A stretch of DNA of 64,000 nucleotides from Balneolaceae bacterium UBA3186. GTDB taxonomy: Bacteria > Bacteroidota > Rhodothermia > Balneolales > Balneolaceae. This document shows positions 50,283 to 59,562 of this stretch, piece after piece. A program made the position numbers and the translations under genes. The notes beneath the pieces were generated by a model. That model did no database searches. It was not told the DNA's origin and saw only the letters and a program-made list of their open reading frames with translations. Within the stretch, counting starts at the first letter, position 1, and each line of letters begins with the position of its first letter. Location: assembly GCA_002364085.1 (NCBI GenBank), contig DEXK01000008.1, positions 1 through 64,000 of the forward strand, written 5' to 3'.

Positions 50283-51791
50283 CTATTGTTTGAAGCCTAA
50301 ACGTTCGATCACGATCTCATTGATCAGGTTTTCCAGATTATTATTACCATCAAGTATGGTAATATCTAAACTGAAATAGATCAGATTAGATTCTGCATTT
50401 TCTATTGCTACTCCTTTGTAGCCAAAATAAGGAGCCTGACTACTATTTGGTCTTCTTCTTCTGAATTGAGCAGCATAAAGCTCAGTACTCCCACTTACAC
50501 CTTTTATTGGTCTTTCATTAGTTAAGGCAAAAGATCCTGAATTTACTTTAAGTGTTTCTGATAAAGATACTTCCGTTGGAACTACTAAGGAATCTTCGAA
50601 TAAATAAAACTGACCTGTTGCAATTGAATCTACAGGAAGGAAACTAAACACAGGATCTTCACGACTTATACTTTTCATAGGAATATTTACGAATGCCGTT
50701 CCGTTATTATCGAAGAACTCATCCAGAATTTCCTGTGCATAAGTTATATTTCTATCTATGTCATCTGATATCCAATAAATATGATCCCATTTAGATAGTG
50801 TTTTTATCAAAGTAGGATCAATAACTGTTGGAAACGCTTCTGATAGCGCAACTTTATCCTGTTCAACTTGTCCATCATTAATAATCCAAACATCAGGGTT
50901 AATTCCCTGAGACTGTAAAAGAGCCAAATGTTCGTTTTGCTTATTTAATGAACTAGGACCTCCAATATCATTTAAAAAAAGTGTATTAGATGTTTGCTCT
51001 TTGATATACCATGAAAGCGAATCCACTTCACTTACTGATTCTGCCGCATCCACAGCTCTTACATAAAATGTATTTCTGGCTCCTACTTCTACCGGTATTG
51101 TAAGTATTTCACCACCGATCTGAATGGTTGAATAGCGTTTCCCCAGAAAAACTTGAGCATCTTTTTGCCCTGAACTAGAATTATCTACTTCCAATGATAT
51201 AAATAGCTGGCCGTCATCATCTTCAGTAAACGGAATTTCTACCCATCCGTTTACAGTGTCATTTACCGCAACCTCAGTTCTAACAATATTAAGCAAACCA
51301 TCTGGATCACTGAAATTCCATCCAAAACTTGATACTGAAAATAAAGTATCCGGAGGAGATTGATTTGAGTTTATACTAACCTCAGGGTCTGAATTTACAA
51401 CGGGATAAATAAGAGATGCGCCTACAGGATCTGCCAAGCCCTTATCATCTACTGCTCTTACTTTGAAAAGCACATCATCAGTCTGCTGCCCTGGTGTGAT
51501 CGGAAGAATAAAAACGCTATCTGTCTTAGTTGTAAAAGAGAAATTTCCTTCAGATGTATCATTTATAGCATACTCAAACCCTGAAATAAACCCATCAGGA
51601 TCGCTACCAAACCAAGAAATTTGAATTTGGCTGGACAAACGAAAATCGTTTCCACGATTTATCCTTTCTACAGTCAAATTTGTTGTAGGTGGTTGGTTTT
51701 CTGAGAATTCTCCGCTAATTGTTTCTTTGCATCCATTCCAAAAAATGAACGTCCAGAATATAAGAAGTAGTAAAAGGGTGTATTTTTTCAA
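50283..51791 (-). CDS. Putative surface lipoprotein with Ig-like and Rossmann-like domains
   Basis: A 502-aa exported protein starting at TTG (51791), because the signal sequence KKYTLLLLLIFWTFIFWNGC follows directly and no ATG is available. Cys21 could be lipidated, although the preceding residues (FWNG) are not a classic lipobox. Two Ig/fibronectin-like domains (about 35-135 and 140-265) are followed by a predicted alpha/beta domain (about 270-500, FLNDIGG, HIYWISDD, LDEFFDNNGTAFVNIP) resembling GATase1-like folds in DUF4350-type proteins. No enzymatic residues were identified. It precedes the TonB-receptor gene by 4 bases and is preceded by an intrinsic terminator. Confidence 0.6.
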   Translation of the reverse strand: MKKYTLLLLLIFWTFIFWNGCKETISGEFSENQPPTTNLTVERINRGNDFRLSSQIQISWFGSDPDGFISGFEYAINDTSEGNFSFTTKTDSVFILPITPGQQTDDVLFKVRAVDDKGLADPVGASLIYPVVNSDPEVSINSNQSPPDTLFSVSSFGWNFSDPDGLLNIVRTEVAVNDTVNGWVEIPFTEDDDGQLFISLEVDNSSSGQKDAQVFLGKRYSTIQIGGEILTIPVEVGARNTFYVRAVDAAESVSEVDSLSWYIKEQTSNTLFLNDIGGPSSLNKQNEHLALLQSQGINPDVWIINDGQVEQDKVALSEAFPTVIDPTLIKTLSKWDHIYWISDDIDRNITYAQEILDEFFDNNGTAFVNIPMKSISREDPVFSFLPVDSIATGQFYLFEDSLVVPTEVSLSETLKVNSGSFALTNERPIKGVSGSTELYAAQFRRRRPNSSQAPYFGYKGVAIENAESNLIYFSLDITILDGNNNLENLINEIVIERLGFKQ

Positions 51792-51805
51792 GAGACAAAT
51801 TATTA

Positions 51806-51843
51806 AAAAAGAAAGGAGCCACCTATATAATTAAGGTGGCTCC
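51806..51843 (-). terminator. Intrinsic terminator inside the envelope cluster
   Basis: GGAGCCACCT (51815-51824) and AGGTGGCTCC (51834-51843) form a perfect 10-bp stem with a 9-base loop. On the minus strand it is followed by a T-rich run (CTTTCTTTTTT) to 51806. It lies after the 901-aa cargo gene and just before the TTG start of the 502-aa gene, so it likely separates or attenuates the two halves of the cluster. Confidence 0.85.
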
Positions 51844-51855
51844 ATTTCAATATGT

Positions 51856-54561
51856 TTATTTAATCAATAGCATTTTTTTGGTGCTAGTGAATGAACCGGC
51901 TTGGATTCGGTAAATATACATTCCACTTGATAGGTTACTTGCATCAAATGGTACGATATGGAATCCTGAGTTCATTTTTTCATTGATCAATGTGCTCACT
52001 TTTTGACCCAGCATGTTATATATAGTAAGTGTTACATCAGCCGTTTTAGGCAATGCAAACTTAATATTTGTTGTTGGGTTGAATGGGTTCGGGTAATTTT
52101 GCTCTAGGGCAAATTTATCCGGGGTTCCCGCTTCGAAATCATTCGAAGTGATCACTGCTCTTTCAATAGTAATGTGTCTGTAGATTGGCTCCCAATCATC
52201 TCCGAAGTTGCCATAAGAACCACGAACACCTAAAGTATCAGAACCGTCAGTAGCTCTTACATGCCACACGAATGAACCTGATTGACCAACGTCAACACCT
52301 TGCTCTGCAAGGAATTCATTAACATCTACTGTACTTGCCAGCAAAGAAGTTGCAGTTCCTTCACTATCAGACATAGAGCTTACAAGAACTTGTGTAGTAT
52401 CTTCACTTAGAAGTCTCCATTCGTAAGTAACATCGTCTCCATCAAAATCAACACTACCATTCCAGGTAAAAGTGAAATCTTGATCAGCAACAATGCTTGC
52501 GCTATCAGCAGGACCTGTTAATGAAAAATCAAGAACCGGAGTAAAAGAATTACCGTCAGCTGCAATTATATCACTAGCATTTCTTGGGTGAAATTTTGGA
52601 GCTCCAAAAGATGCTGCAACAATTGCATATGCATCAAATGTTTTGCCTTCTCTAACAGTGTGGTTGTAATCATAGTTTACATTTGGCACACCAATTTGAG
52701 AATCTGAGCGAATGTCTTCATTGAAGCGAACACCGTCCGATGAATCTGCAGTTATATTCTGAAGTTCATACTCACCGAATGCTCCACGATCAACAAGTTC
52801 AACATCTTCAAACTTAACAACCATGCCTTCATAGTTCTCAAGCTCACCACCGTTTTGCAATGCTTGAACAGTGTCAGTTGAAATTACCGGAATTACTTGC
52901 TCCGTGTCGTTTCCTGATGAATTAACAGTAAACTCAAGGTTTACGATTTGAGTTAAAGTAAGCGAGTTACTTGCTACAGATGCTTCTGCAACTTCCAAAG
53001 AAGTTACTGTAATAGAATCTCCCCTAACAAGCGCTTCAGTAGCTGATGTTTTTTCTAAGAAAACACCACTCCAAGCAGCTGCTGCTTCCTGAAGAACGAT
53101 TACACCATCTGAGTTGTCTGAAACAATAATACCTGAAATATTAACAGGAACCTGACCTGCACCTGCTAATGGGCTTGCTCCAGCTTTACCGTCTGCAGTA
53201 GCTTGAATAATAGCAATAGAGTTTATTGCTTCATCCTGAACGAAGAAGCCATAGCTTCCTGAAATAGGATCTCTACCTGTTAAACCTTCACTGTCAGTAG
53301 CTTCAACATAAAATGAAACCGGTGTAAAGTTGTCAAAAGTAGGAAGTGTAGCTGAATAAGTACTTCCAGAAGTATTTGTCATAGTCAAAGTGTCTGAAAC
53401 AGAACCTGCTGAGTAGACTAAAGAAGCCGTAGAAATAGTCGCAGAACCATCAGCTACAATATCAACAGTTACTGTTACTGCATCAGAAGAAGTTACAGCG
53501 GAATCAGACTGTGAAATGTTGCTAAATACAGGAGGTAATCCAACAACTTCAATGTCGTTTGGCCATTCATGAACTGCACCATTACAGGTTTCTCCATCCA
53601 CACAACGGATGTATGTACCTGCGTTGTTCACATCTTCTTGCCATTCTACACCATCTTCAAATGGATTTAAACCAAATACGTTTTGGTCAGCTGCAATTGT
53701 TCCATCAGGATCATCGCCGTTTACTGTTAAGAAACCACTTACGTTTACAATAGCTCCAGGAACAGGTGGAACAAATGCGCCATCTTCAGTACCAAGCTCA
53801 CTATTTAATCTTCTATAATTGAATTCAGGAAGATAACCAGCAGTTCTGTCATTTCTGGTTCTTAAAGAAGTATCATAAGCATAAATTCTGGTACCGCTTT
53901 GGTTAATAGCCCAGTTTGGTCTGTCGCCAGTAGAAACATTGCTAACACTACCATTAGTGATCTTAACGTATGCTCCATTGTATTTTCCATAATTTTCAAT
54001 ATTGATCTGATAAGTACCATCACTATTAGCTGTATTCAGATCGGTAAGCGGCACTTCCCAAGGATCTAATAAAGAAGCGTATTCAGGGAAATTCAGGTTT
54101 ACACTTCCTTTAAATTCCGGTGTTTGATCCACAGACATTTGAGCTGTTGCATTAAAGAAAGTAAGCCTTCCTGTAAATGTTACAACATCTCCTCTGTTTA
54201 ATCCTGAAAGTAGCCCAAAATCAGATTCAACAATCTGAATAGACATACCATCTCTCCCTTGAGTAACAGCAGCTGTATCCGTAATAAATACGTGAATCCT
54301 ACTTATATCATCAATAACTCCATCGTTATCGGTATCACTTGGTGTGGCTAAACCTGAACTTCTTGGGTTAGAAACTACTACACCAGTATATACTACAGTT
54401 TGTCCATTTAATGGATGACTCTGTATTGCATTAACAGAATACTCTGTTAACGGCGTTGGGTATGTGTTAAGATCTTTTACAGAAACTGTATCTTGTGCTT
54501 GCACAAACATTGGCAAAACTACTAACATAGTAACTGCAAAAAATTGTATCAATTTTCTCAT
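51856..54561 (-). CDS. OB-fold/Ig-like domain surface protein, T9SS cargo
   Basis: A 901-aa secreted protein. Signal peptide (1-22); two OB-fold-like segments (about 40-175 with HPLNGQTVVYTGVVVSNPRS, and about 455-670 with TVREGKTFDAYAIVAASFG); Ig-like domains (about 340-445 and 690-790); and a T9SS type A domain (about 815-901) with NYPNPFNPTTNIKF and the terminal STKKMLLIK. OB-fold repeats like these are common in secreted nucleases and nucleic-acid-binding exoproteins, but no nuclease residues are seen. It is separated from the 700-aa cargo gene by 8 bases and is followed by an intrinsic terminator. Confidence 0.78.
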   Translation of the reverse strand: MRKLIQFFAVTMLVVLPMFVQAQDTVSVKDLNTYPTPLTEYSVNAIQSHPLNGQTVVYTGVVVSNPRSSGLATPSDTDNDGVIDDISRIHVFITDTAAVTQGRDGMSIQIVESDFGLLSGLNRGDVVTFTGRLTFFNATAQMSVDQTPEFKGSVNLNFPEYASLLDPWEVPLTDLNTANSDGTYQINIENYGKYNGAYVKITNGSVSNVSTGDRPNWAINQSGTRIYAYDTSLRTRNDRTAGYLPEFNYRRLNSELGTEDGAFVPPVPGAIVNVSGFLTVNGDDPDGTIAADQNVFGLNPFEDGVEWQEDVNNAGTYIRCVDGETCNGAVHEWPNDIEVVGLPPVFSNISQSDSAVTSSDAVTVTVDIVADGSATISTASLVYSAGSVSDTLTMTNTSGSTYSATLPTFDNFTPVSFYVEATDSEGLTGRDPISGSYGFFVQDEAINSIAIIQATADGKAGASPLAGAGQVPVNISGIIVSDNSDGVIVLQEAAAAWSGVFLEKTSATEALVRGDSITVTSLEVAEASVASNSLTLTQIVNLEFTVNSSGNDTEQVIPVISTDTVQALQNGGELENYEGMVVKFEDVELVDRGAFGEYELQNITADSSDGVRFNEDIRSDSQIGVPNVNYDYNHTVREGKTFDAYAIVAASFGAPKFHPRNASDIIAADGNSFTPVLDFSLTGPADSASIVADQDFTFTWNGSVDFDGDDVTYEWRLLSEDTTQVLVSSMSDSEGTATSLLASTVDVNEFLAEQGVDVGQSGSFVWHVRATDGSDTLGVRGSYGNFGDDWEPIYRHITIERAVITSNDFEAGTPDKFALEQNYPNPFNPTTNIKFALPKTADVTLTIYNMLGQKVSTLINEKMNSGFHIVPFDASNLSSGMYIYRIQAGSFTSTKKMLLIK

Positions 54562-54569
54562 AGTAAGTA

Positions 54570-56672
54570 TTATTTGATTATTGTAAGTTTTCCTTTTTCT
54601 ATTTGTCCTGTATTTAAATCTTTAACGGTAAATAGATATAAACCCGTCGTTAAGATCTGATTAGCTTCGCTCTGTAAATCCCAGGCATGCTCACCACCGG
54701 GAAGCACTCTGGGGTCGTCACTAAAATCATCAAACCAAGAGATATCTCCGGAATATGTTTCAGAATCATGCTCAAGCTCTGCTATAATATCTCCTGCAAT
54801 AGTATAAATTCTGATTTCGGCTTTCGAAGGCAGGTTATAAAAATATAGTTTTCGATCGCCCTCATTCGGCCCATCCCAAGCAGCGTTTACTTTATATGGA
54901 TTAGGATAAACACCTACTTCAAATCCATCATCACCAAAGTTAGTATTGGTTGGTGTGCCAGGGAAAACACGAACTGCGTTAGCATTGGTACTGGTTTCCA
55001 GGCTTTCAACTCCAAACTCAGCATCTCCTCTGTCAAAAGCTGTTACAGAAACCTGATATTGCCAACCACTCAATAAATTTGATAAGTCATATTTGTAATA
55101 ATATTCCACTGTATCGCCTTCAAATGTAACAGGTTCGTTAAGCTCCACTTCATTGAATCCAACATCAAAGCCAATATTATTATTTGGCTTGTCAAACTCT
55201 CTAATCAATCTGGAATTTGGATTTATATCCTGCCCAAGATCCGAGCTGTACACACGATAGCCTTCAAAATCCATCTCTCCGGATACTCTGTCTACAGATT
55301 CTTCCGCTGTTTTATCCCAATAAATAGAAACTTTTCCAGCTTCTAAAACAATTTTTGTTTTGGGATTATCAGGCGGAGTTGGAAATAAGTACCGTGTTAA
55401 TTCCCCGTTTCCATCTGTATCTTCACCAGGGTCAAGTACACCATTTTTGTTTTTATCTTCTCCTCTGAAAACACTGTTGGCTGAGTTTATTGTACTCACC
55501 ATATTTACTCTGGAATCTTCATTATCAACAGACTTACCGGGCTGCCCTTGAAATTGATCAGGCTTCAAAGCAGCACTAAATACAAAGTAAACAGTTATTG
55601 TTTCTCCCGGTTCTACTTGAGGAAAAGGTCCCATCGAAATAAATGAAATATAATTCCCATTACCGCTTTGACCGTCTTCTCTAAGATTTTGCTCGTTATC
55701 TTTATAAGGAAATTGTTGAGCCATTCTATCATAACGATCATTATCATTGGCAGGTGCAGTAAAAGCCCCAGCTCCGGCACTAAACAACCAATAACTTGGA
55801 CCCAGATCAGGCACATTAAAACCTGTTTCGGTAAACTTTCCATCCAGTGTATCCGGATTATCAGGGTGGAAGAAAGAGTTTCTATATTCTGCACCAATAA
55901 TTGAAACGGCACCGTAGGTATTTATACTTGGATCATCTGGTGAACCTGCATCAAAAGCATACATGGTATTCAGTGAATCCATAAAACCTACACCATTCTT
56001 ATTAAAAAATGCCCCTCCGGTTTCAGTAGCACTATTTACATTTCGAACTACCAAATCGGCATACATCCCAACATACACACTATCCCAAGTTTCCGGAAGT
56101 GCATGTAAATCACTGTTGTTGGTGATATCGTATTTCAGAATTGTAAAATTTTCAGTAAATGGGAAGCCCCAATTGTAGCTTTCTAATTTAACATCTGTAT
56201 AAAGCGGGTTGTCATGACCTTGTATTTCAGTCCCGTTAACACTTCTTCTTCGATCAGTAAAAGCTGTTAAAATATCTTTTTCACTTATTGCTGACACAGA
56301 AAAGAATTCATTATTTGGATCAGTACTTCTTCGGGTTATTATTGTCTCTGATGTAAATTCGAAACCCCTTGCCCCTCTGGCATAACCTGATGGATTAGTG
56401 ACTGAAGATGAAGATAATCTGATCTGACCTCCCACATCAGCTCCGATCCATATACCAGCCTCAAACAAGTGCTCGGTTCCTGTAGATTTTGGAAAGCGCA
56501 TACTTGAGCCGCTTTCGGGGTTATTCCGAACATCAGGCTTCCCTAAAGTTCCAAAGTTAGTAATGGATAAACCTATAATTCCGGCATCTGTTTCTGCTCT
56601 TTCAAATGGAACTTGTGCTTGCGCACTAAACGGAACTACTAATAAAATCAGGAGTAGGATTAACTTCTTCAA
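54570..56672 (-). CDS. Large exported protein with FlgD-like/T9SS C-terminal domain
   Basis: A 700-aa secreted protein: signal peptide (1-20, LILLLILLVVPFSAQAQ), a long beta-rich region (about 25-420) without a recognised family but with Asp/Asn-rich calcium-type loops (DKNKNGVLDPGEDTDGNGE, about 400-418), a fibronectin-like segment (about 440-570), and a C-terminal FlgD/T9SS-like domain (about 585-700) with VYPNPYKVNA and GKLTIIK. The motif differs from the NPFNPST form of the other cargos. It is the first gene of the six-gene cluster. Possibly a surface adhesin or matrix protein. Confidence 0.7.
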   Translation of the reverse strand: MKKLILLLILLVVPFSAQAQVPFERAETDAGIIGLSITNFGTLGKPDVRNNPESGSSMRFPKSTGTEHLFEAGIWIGADVGGQIRLSSSSVTNPSGYARGARGFEFTSETIITRRSTDPNNEFFSVSAISEKDILTAFTDRRRSVNGTEIQGHDNPLYTDVKLESYNWGFPFTENFTILKYDITNNSDLHALPETWDSVYVGMYADLVVRNVNSATETGGAFFNKNGVGFMDSLNTMYAFDAGSPDDPSINTYGAVSIIGAEYRNSFFHPDNPDTLDGKFTETGFNVPDLGPSYWLFSAGAGAFTAPANDNDRYDRMAQQFPYKDNEQNLREDGQSGNGNYISFISMGPFPQVEPGETITVYFVFSAALKPDQFQGQPGKSVDNEDSRVNMVSTINSANSVFRGEDKNKNGVLDPGEDTDGNGELTRYLFPTPPDNPKTKIVLEAGKVSIYWDKTAEESVDRVSGEMDFEGYRVYSSDLGQDINPNSRLIREFDKPNNNIGFDVGFNEVELNEPVTFEGDTVEYYYKYDLSNLLSGWQYQVSVTAFDRGDAEFGVESLETSTNANAVRVFPGTPTNTNFGDDGFEVGVYPNPYKVNAAWDGPNEGDRKLYFYNLPSKAEIRIYTIAGDIIAELEHDSETYSGDISWFDDFSDDPRVLPGGEHAWDLQSEANQILTTGLYLFTVKDLNTGQIEKGKLTIIK

Positions 56673-56772
56673 ATAACGATAAATTGCTAACGATTATAAT
56701 GAGCACAATGATAAGAAAATTCTAACTTAATCGAAGTTAGAATTCAATGTTTTACAGTTTAGTAACATGTGC

Positions 56773-57453
56773 CTAAAGTTGTTTAGAGTAAAAGTGAGAC
56801 ATAACCTTTTGACTCACACCCAAATAGTATGAAATTACGATTATCGTAAAAATTAATTGCAACTTCACTACTCCAACTTTCAGGTACTTTCTTGAAGAAG
56901 TGACTACACAATCATCCATAATTTTAAACTTTCCATACTTCTTTACATCTGATATTATTTTTTGATCTTCCATCACTTTAAGATCCTCATCGAAGCCTTT
57001 TATGCTTTCGAAAACCTCTTTTTTCACAAAAAGACTTTGATCTCCAAATCGGAAAAGGTCAACATCAAACCTAGTAAACCATGCATACAGCTTAAGTAAA
57101 GAGTGCTCAGGATTAAAAGCTAAACGATAACACCCGGCTATGTATCCTTGATCGATACTTTTTTGTATATCTTCCACAAGAGAAATAGGCGGCTCTGAAT
57201 CTGCATGCAAAAAATACAATACGTCTCCCGAAGATTTTTCTGCCCCAAAATTCATTTGAGAAGCCCTGCCTTTTAAGGGCGAATCATAAACCTGCTTACC
57301 CAATTCTCTACAGATCTGAGTGGTTTTATCTGTACTTCCCCCATCAATAAAAATCAGCTCAGCGTTCTTTCCTTTAATTGCTCTTTCTAAAGAATTGATA
57401 CAACCTTCTATAAATTCTTCCTCATTAAAAACGGGTACTATAATACTTAACAT
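56773..57453 (-). CDS. TIGR04283-family glycosyltransferase
   Basis: A 226-aa GT2-type enzyme. SIIVPVFNEEEFIEGCINSL, LIFIDGGSTDKT (DGGS sugar-nucleotide site) and FLHADSEPP (DxD-like metal site) define the fold, and GRASQMNFGAEKSSGDVL is diagnostic for TIGR04283. The family name refers to arsenosugar biosynthesis, but most members lack such evidence. A hydrophobic segment near the C-terminus suggests membrane association. It pairs with the TIGR04282 gene, with one base between the two reading frames. No ArsM or ArsS homologue is adjacent, so an arsenosugar role should be regarded as unproven. Confidence 0.88.
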   Translation of the reverse strand: MLSIIVPVFNEEEFIEGCINSLERAIKGKNAELIFIDGGSTDKTTQICRELGKQVYDSPLKGRASQMNFGAEKSSGDVLYFLHADSEPPISLVEDIQKSIDQGYIAGCYRLAFNPEHSLLKLYAWFTRFDVDLFRFGDQSLFVKKEVFESIKGFDEDLKVMEDQKIISDVKKYGKFKIMDDCVVTSSRKYLKVGVVKLQLIFTIIVISYYLGVSQKVMSHFYSKQL

Positions 57454-57454
57454 A

Positions 57455-58054
57455 TCAATTTACATTCGCTAAATATTCCTTCCAATCTTGTTCAGTATCA
57501 ATATCATTTAAATACTTTAGTTTTGTTAATTTTATTCCAATATGCTTGGCTTTAGCTTCCGTTTGCTCCATTACTTTTTCTGTACTCCAGTCTATCCCCT
57601 CCAATACTTCCGGGTTATATGAACTCATACCTATTAAATAATACCCTCCATCTTCTGATGGACCAAAGACTACATCAGAGGTATTTAGCTCATTGAAAGC
57701 CTGCTCCAGCACTTCATTCGTGAGAGTAGGACAATCACTCCCAATCAATACTATTTTCTCACCTCCTGAATCAAACGATTTTTTAAACGCATCTTTCATT
57801 TTCTCTCCTAAATCGCCTTCGATCTGAACTTTTTTCTTAAAATAATTTTCGTCCCAAATATCATTTTCACTCACTTCCCAGGCATACCATACTTCCTTTT
57901 CAGCTCTTACTTTTGAAACCTCTTCTTTAGTAATAGCCAATAATCTAAGATACACTCTCAATGCCTCATCCTTTCCAATGGTTTTTGCCAATCGTGTTTT
58001 TACTTTACCTGAAATTGTATTTTTTACGAATACTATAACTTTATTTTTACTCAC
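57455..58054 (-). CDS. TIGR04282-family nucleotidyl/glycosyltransferase
   Basis: A 199-aa protein with a GT-A/nucleotidyltransferase-like fold. The opening VIVFVKNTISGKVKTRLAKTIG, followed by LIGSDCPTLTNEVLEQAF and FGPSEDGGYYLIGM, matches TIGR04282 (CofC-like). It probably makes or transfers an activated sugar or guanylyl group. One base separates its stop from the start of the TIGR04283 gene, so the two are co-translated and likely act in sequence on one pathway. The family's arsenosugar label has no support from other genes here. Confidence 0.88.
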   Translation of the reverse strand: MSKNKVIVFVKNTISGKVKTRLAKTIGKDEALRVYLRLLAITKEEVSKVRAEKEVWYAWEVSENDIWDENYFKKKVQIEGDLGEKMKDAFKKSFDSGGEKIVLIGSDCPTLTNEVLEQAFNELNTSDVVFGPSEDGGYYLIGMSSYNPEVLEGIDWSTEKVMEQTEAKAKHIGIKLTKLKYLNDIDTEQDWKEYLANVN

Positions 58055-58139
58055 TATTGGAAATCATCTTGTTAATAATTGGAACTAAAATACGATTTAT
58101 ATCCTTTAACTCTTTGAATACAAACTAACTAACCAAAAA

Positions 58140-58610
58140 ATGAAAACTATTAGAAAATCGTTTCTTTTATCTTTTGCAGTAGCTTTTTTCGGGCTACTTA
58201 CAATGAACACCAATGCACAGAGCACTAACGGTGGCAAAACAGGCCTAGGTGTTATGATTGGTGAACCAACTGGAATTACACTCAAATCATGGACCAATGA
58301 ACGAAATGCATTTGATGTAGGCTTAGCGTGGTCTCTTTCAGGTACAGATGATATTTATATCCACGCTGACTATCAATGGCATAAACCATTAGAAGTTGAT
58401 AAAGGTAATCTTTCATTCTTTTATGGCTTAGGTGCTAGAGCCATCTTCTCTAACGATACTTTCTTTGGAGCACGAATACCATTAGGTCTATCATATTTAG
58501 CTCCAGAAGCCCCATTAGAATTTTATCTCGAAGTTGCTCCTGTGATTAACTTGATCCCAGACACAGATGGAGATGCAGATGGTGGAATTGGTATCAGATA
58601 TTACTTCTAA
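58140..58610 (+). CDS. Small outer-membrane beta-barrel protein, hypothetical
   Basis: A 156-aa exported protein. Residues 1-27 are a signal peptide (AFFGLLTMNTNAQS). The rest alternates amphipathic beta strands (VMIGEPTGITLKSW, AFDVGLAWSLSG, IYIHADYQWH, FFYGLGARAIFS) and ends with the aromatic terminus GGIGIRYYF, typical of an eight-stranded outer-membrane barrel. No specific function is recognised. It is divergent from the glycosyltransferase pair across an 85-base promoter region and convergent with the MBL-fold gene. Confidence 0.7.
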   Translation: MKTIRKSFLLSFAVAFFGLLTMNTNAQSTNGGKTGLGVMIGEPTGITLKSWTNERNAFDVGLAWSLSGTDDIYIHADYQWHKPLEVDKGNLSFFYGLGARAIFSNDTFFGARIPLGLSYLAPEAPLEFYLEVAPVINLIPDTDGDADGGIGIRYYF

Positions 58611-58628
58611 GTGAACAAAGTATAGATA

Positions 58629-59492
58629 TTAGTTGGGCAGGTAAATTTCCTGCCCTTCTTGTATCACTGTAGCTTCCACATATGAACTTCCCTTGATGCT
58701 GGCTATTTTCGAGTTTATCCTGTCTAAAGCATCATCACTATGATCAGGGTCATGGTGAGATAAACACAACCTTTTTATTCCAAGATCTTTTGTCAGTTCG
58801 ATAACAGTTTCCCAATTCGAATGTCCCCACCCTAATCTTTCTTCATGTTGTTCTTTTGTAAATTGAGCGTCATGAATTAACACATCCGCTCCTTTAACAA
58901 AATTTTGAAAGGTCTCTACAAATGCTTTGTTATCCGAATCAATTTCAATTGGTAATTCGTTGTCTGGAGCAAAAACAATTACCCTACCTTCTATATTGAA
59001 TTTATAGATAGCAGTAGGCACTGTATGATTAGCCCATATATATTCAACTGAGTAATTCTTAAAGCTAAGTTTTCCAATTTCGAAAGTAATACAATCCAGC
59101 TCTGACTCAAGCATATCAATGGAAACAGGGAAAAAAGTATTAGACAAATGCCCTTGCAAAATCTCTTTACAACCTATCCCATCCTGAGGAGGCATATAAA
59201 CTTTAAATCGATTTTTAGAATCATAAAAAGGCTTAAAAAAAGGAAATCCCTGAAGGTGGTCCCAATGAGGATGTGTAATAAAAACCTTCCCGGTTAGACT
59301 TTTTCCTTTTGAATCGAGCTCGTTTCCGAGGTTTCTAAATCCGGTACCACAATCAGCAATTAAAAACTCATCCATTCCTGGAATAGTTATCTGAATACAA
59401 GAGGTGTTACCACCATATCTCATATTCTCAGGGTTAGCACATGGCGTTGAACCTCGAACTCCCCATAGTTTTATTTTGATGTTGTTTTCCAA
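58629..59492 (-). CDS. MBL-fold metallo-hydrolase
   Basis: A 287-aa metallo-beta-lactamase-fold protein. KLWGVRGSTPCANPENMRYGGNTSC is split here as WGVRGSTPCANP and GGNTSCIQI, the usual start of this subfamily. Metal ligands are THPHWDH (first site), the mid-chain HDAQF Asp/His, and LSHHDPDH at the end. The subfamily is related to cAMP-phosphodiesterase-like and PqqB/RNase Z-like enzymes; the substrate is unknown. There is no signal peptide, so it is cytoplasmic. It follows the DUF349 gene on the same strand by 70 bases. Confidence 0.85.
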   Translation of the reverse strand: MENNIKIKLWGVRGSTPCANPENMRYGGNTSCIQITIPGMDEFLIADCGTGFRNLGNELDSKGKSLTGKVFITHPHWDHLQGFPFFKPFYDSKNRFKVYMPPQDGIGCKEILQGHLSNTFFPVSIDMLESELDCITFEIGKLSFKNYSVEYIWANHTVPTAIYKFNIEGRVIVFAPDNELPIEIDSDNKAFVETFQNFVKGADVLIHDAQFTKEQHEERLGWGHSNWETVIELTKDLGIKRLCLSHHDPDHSDDALDRINSKIASIKGSSYVEATVIQEGQEIYLPN

Positions 59493-59562
59493 ATATCGTC
59501 ACAATCTTAAATGTAATAATAGGTAAAAACCACTATCACATTCAAATAATATTAATTAATGA

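Noticed and set aside
45040..56672. Polysaccharide utilisation locus
   Set aside because: There is a TonB receptor but no SusD homologue, glycoside hydrolase or sugar-sensing regulator.
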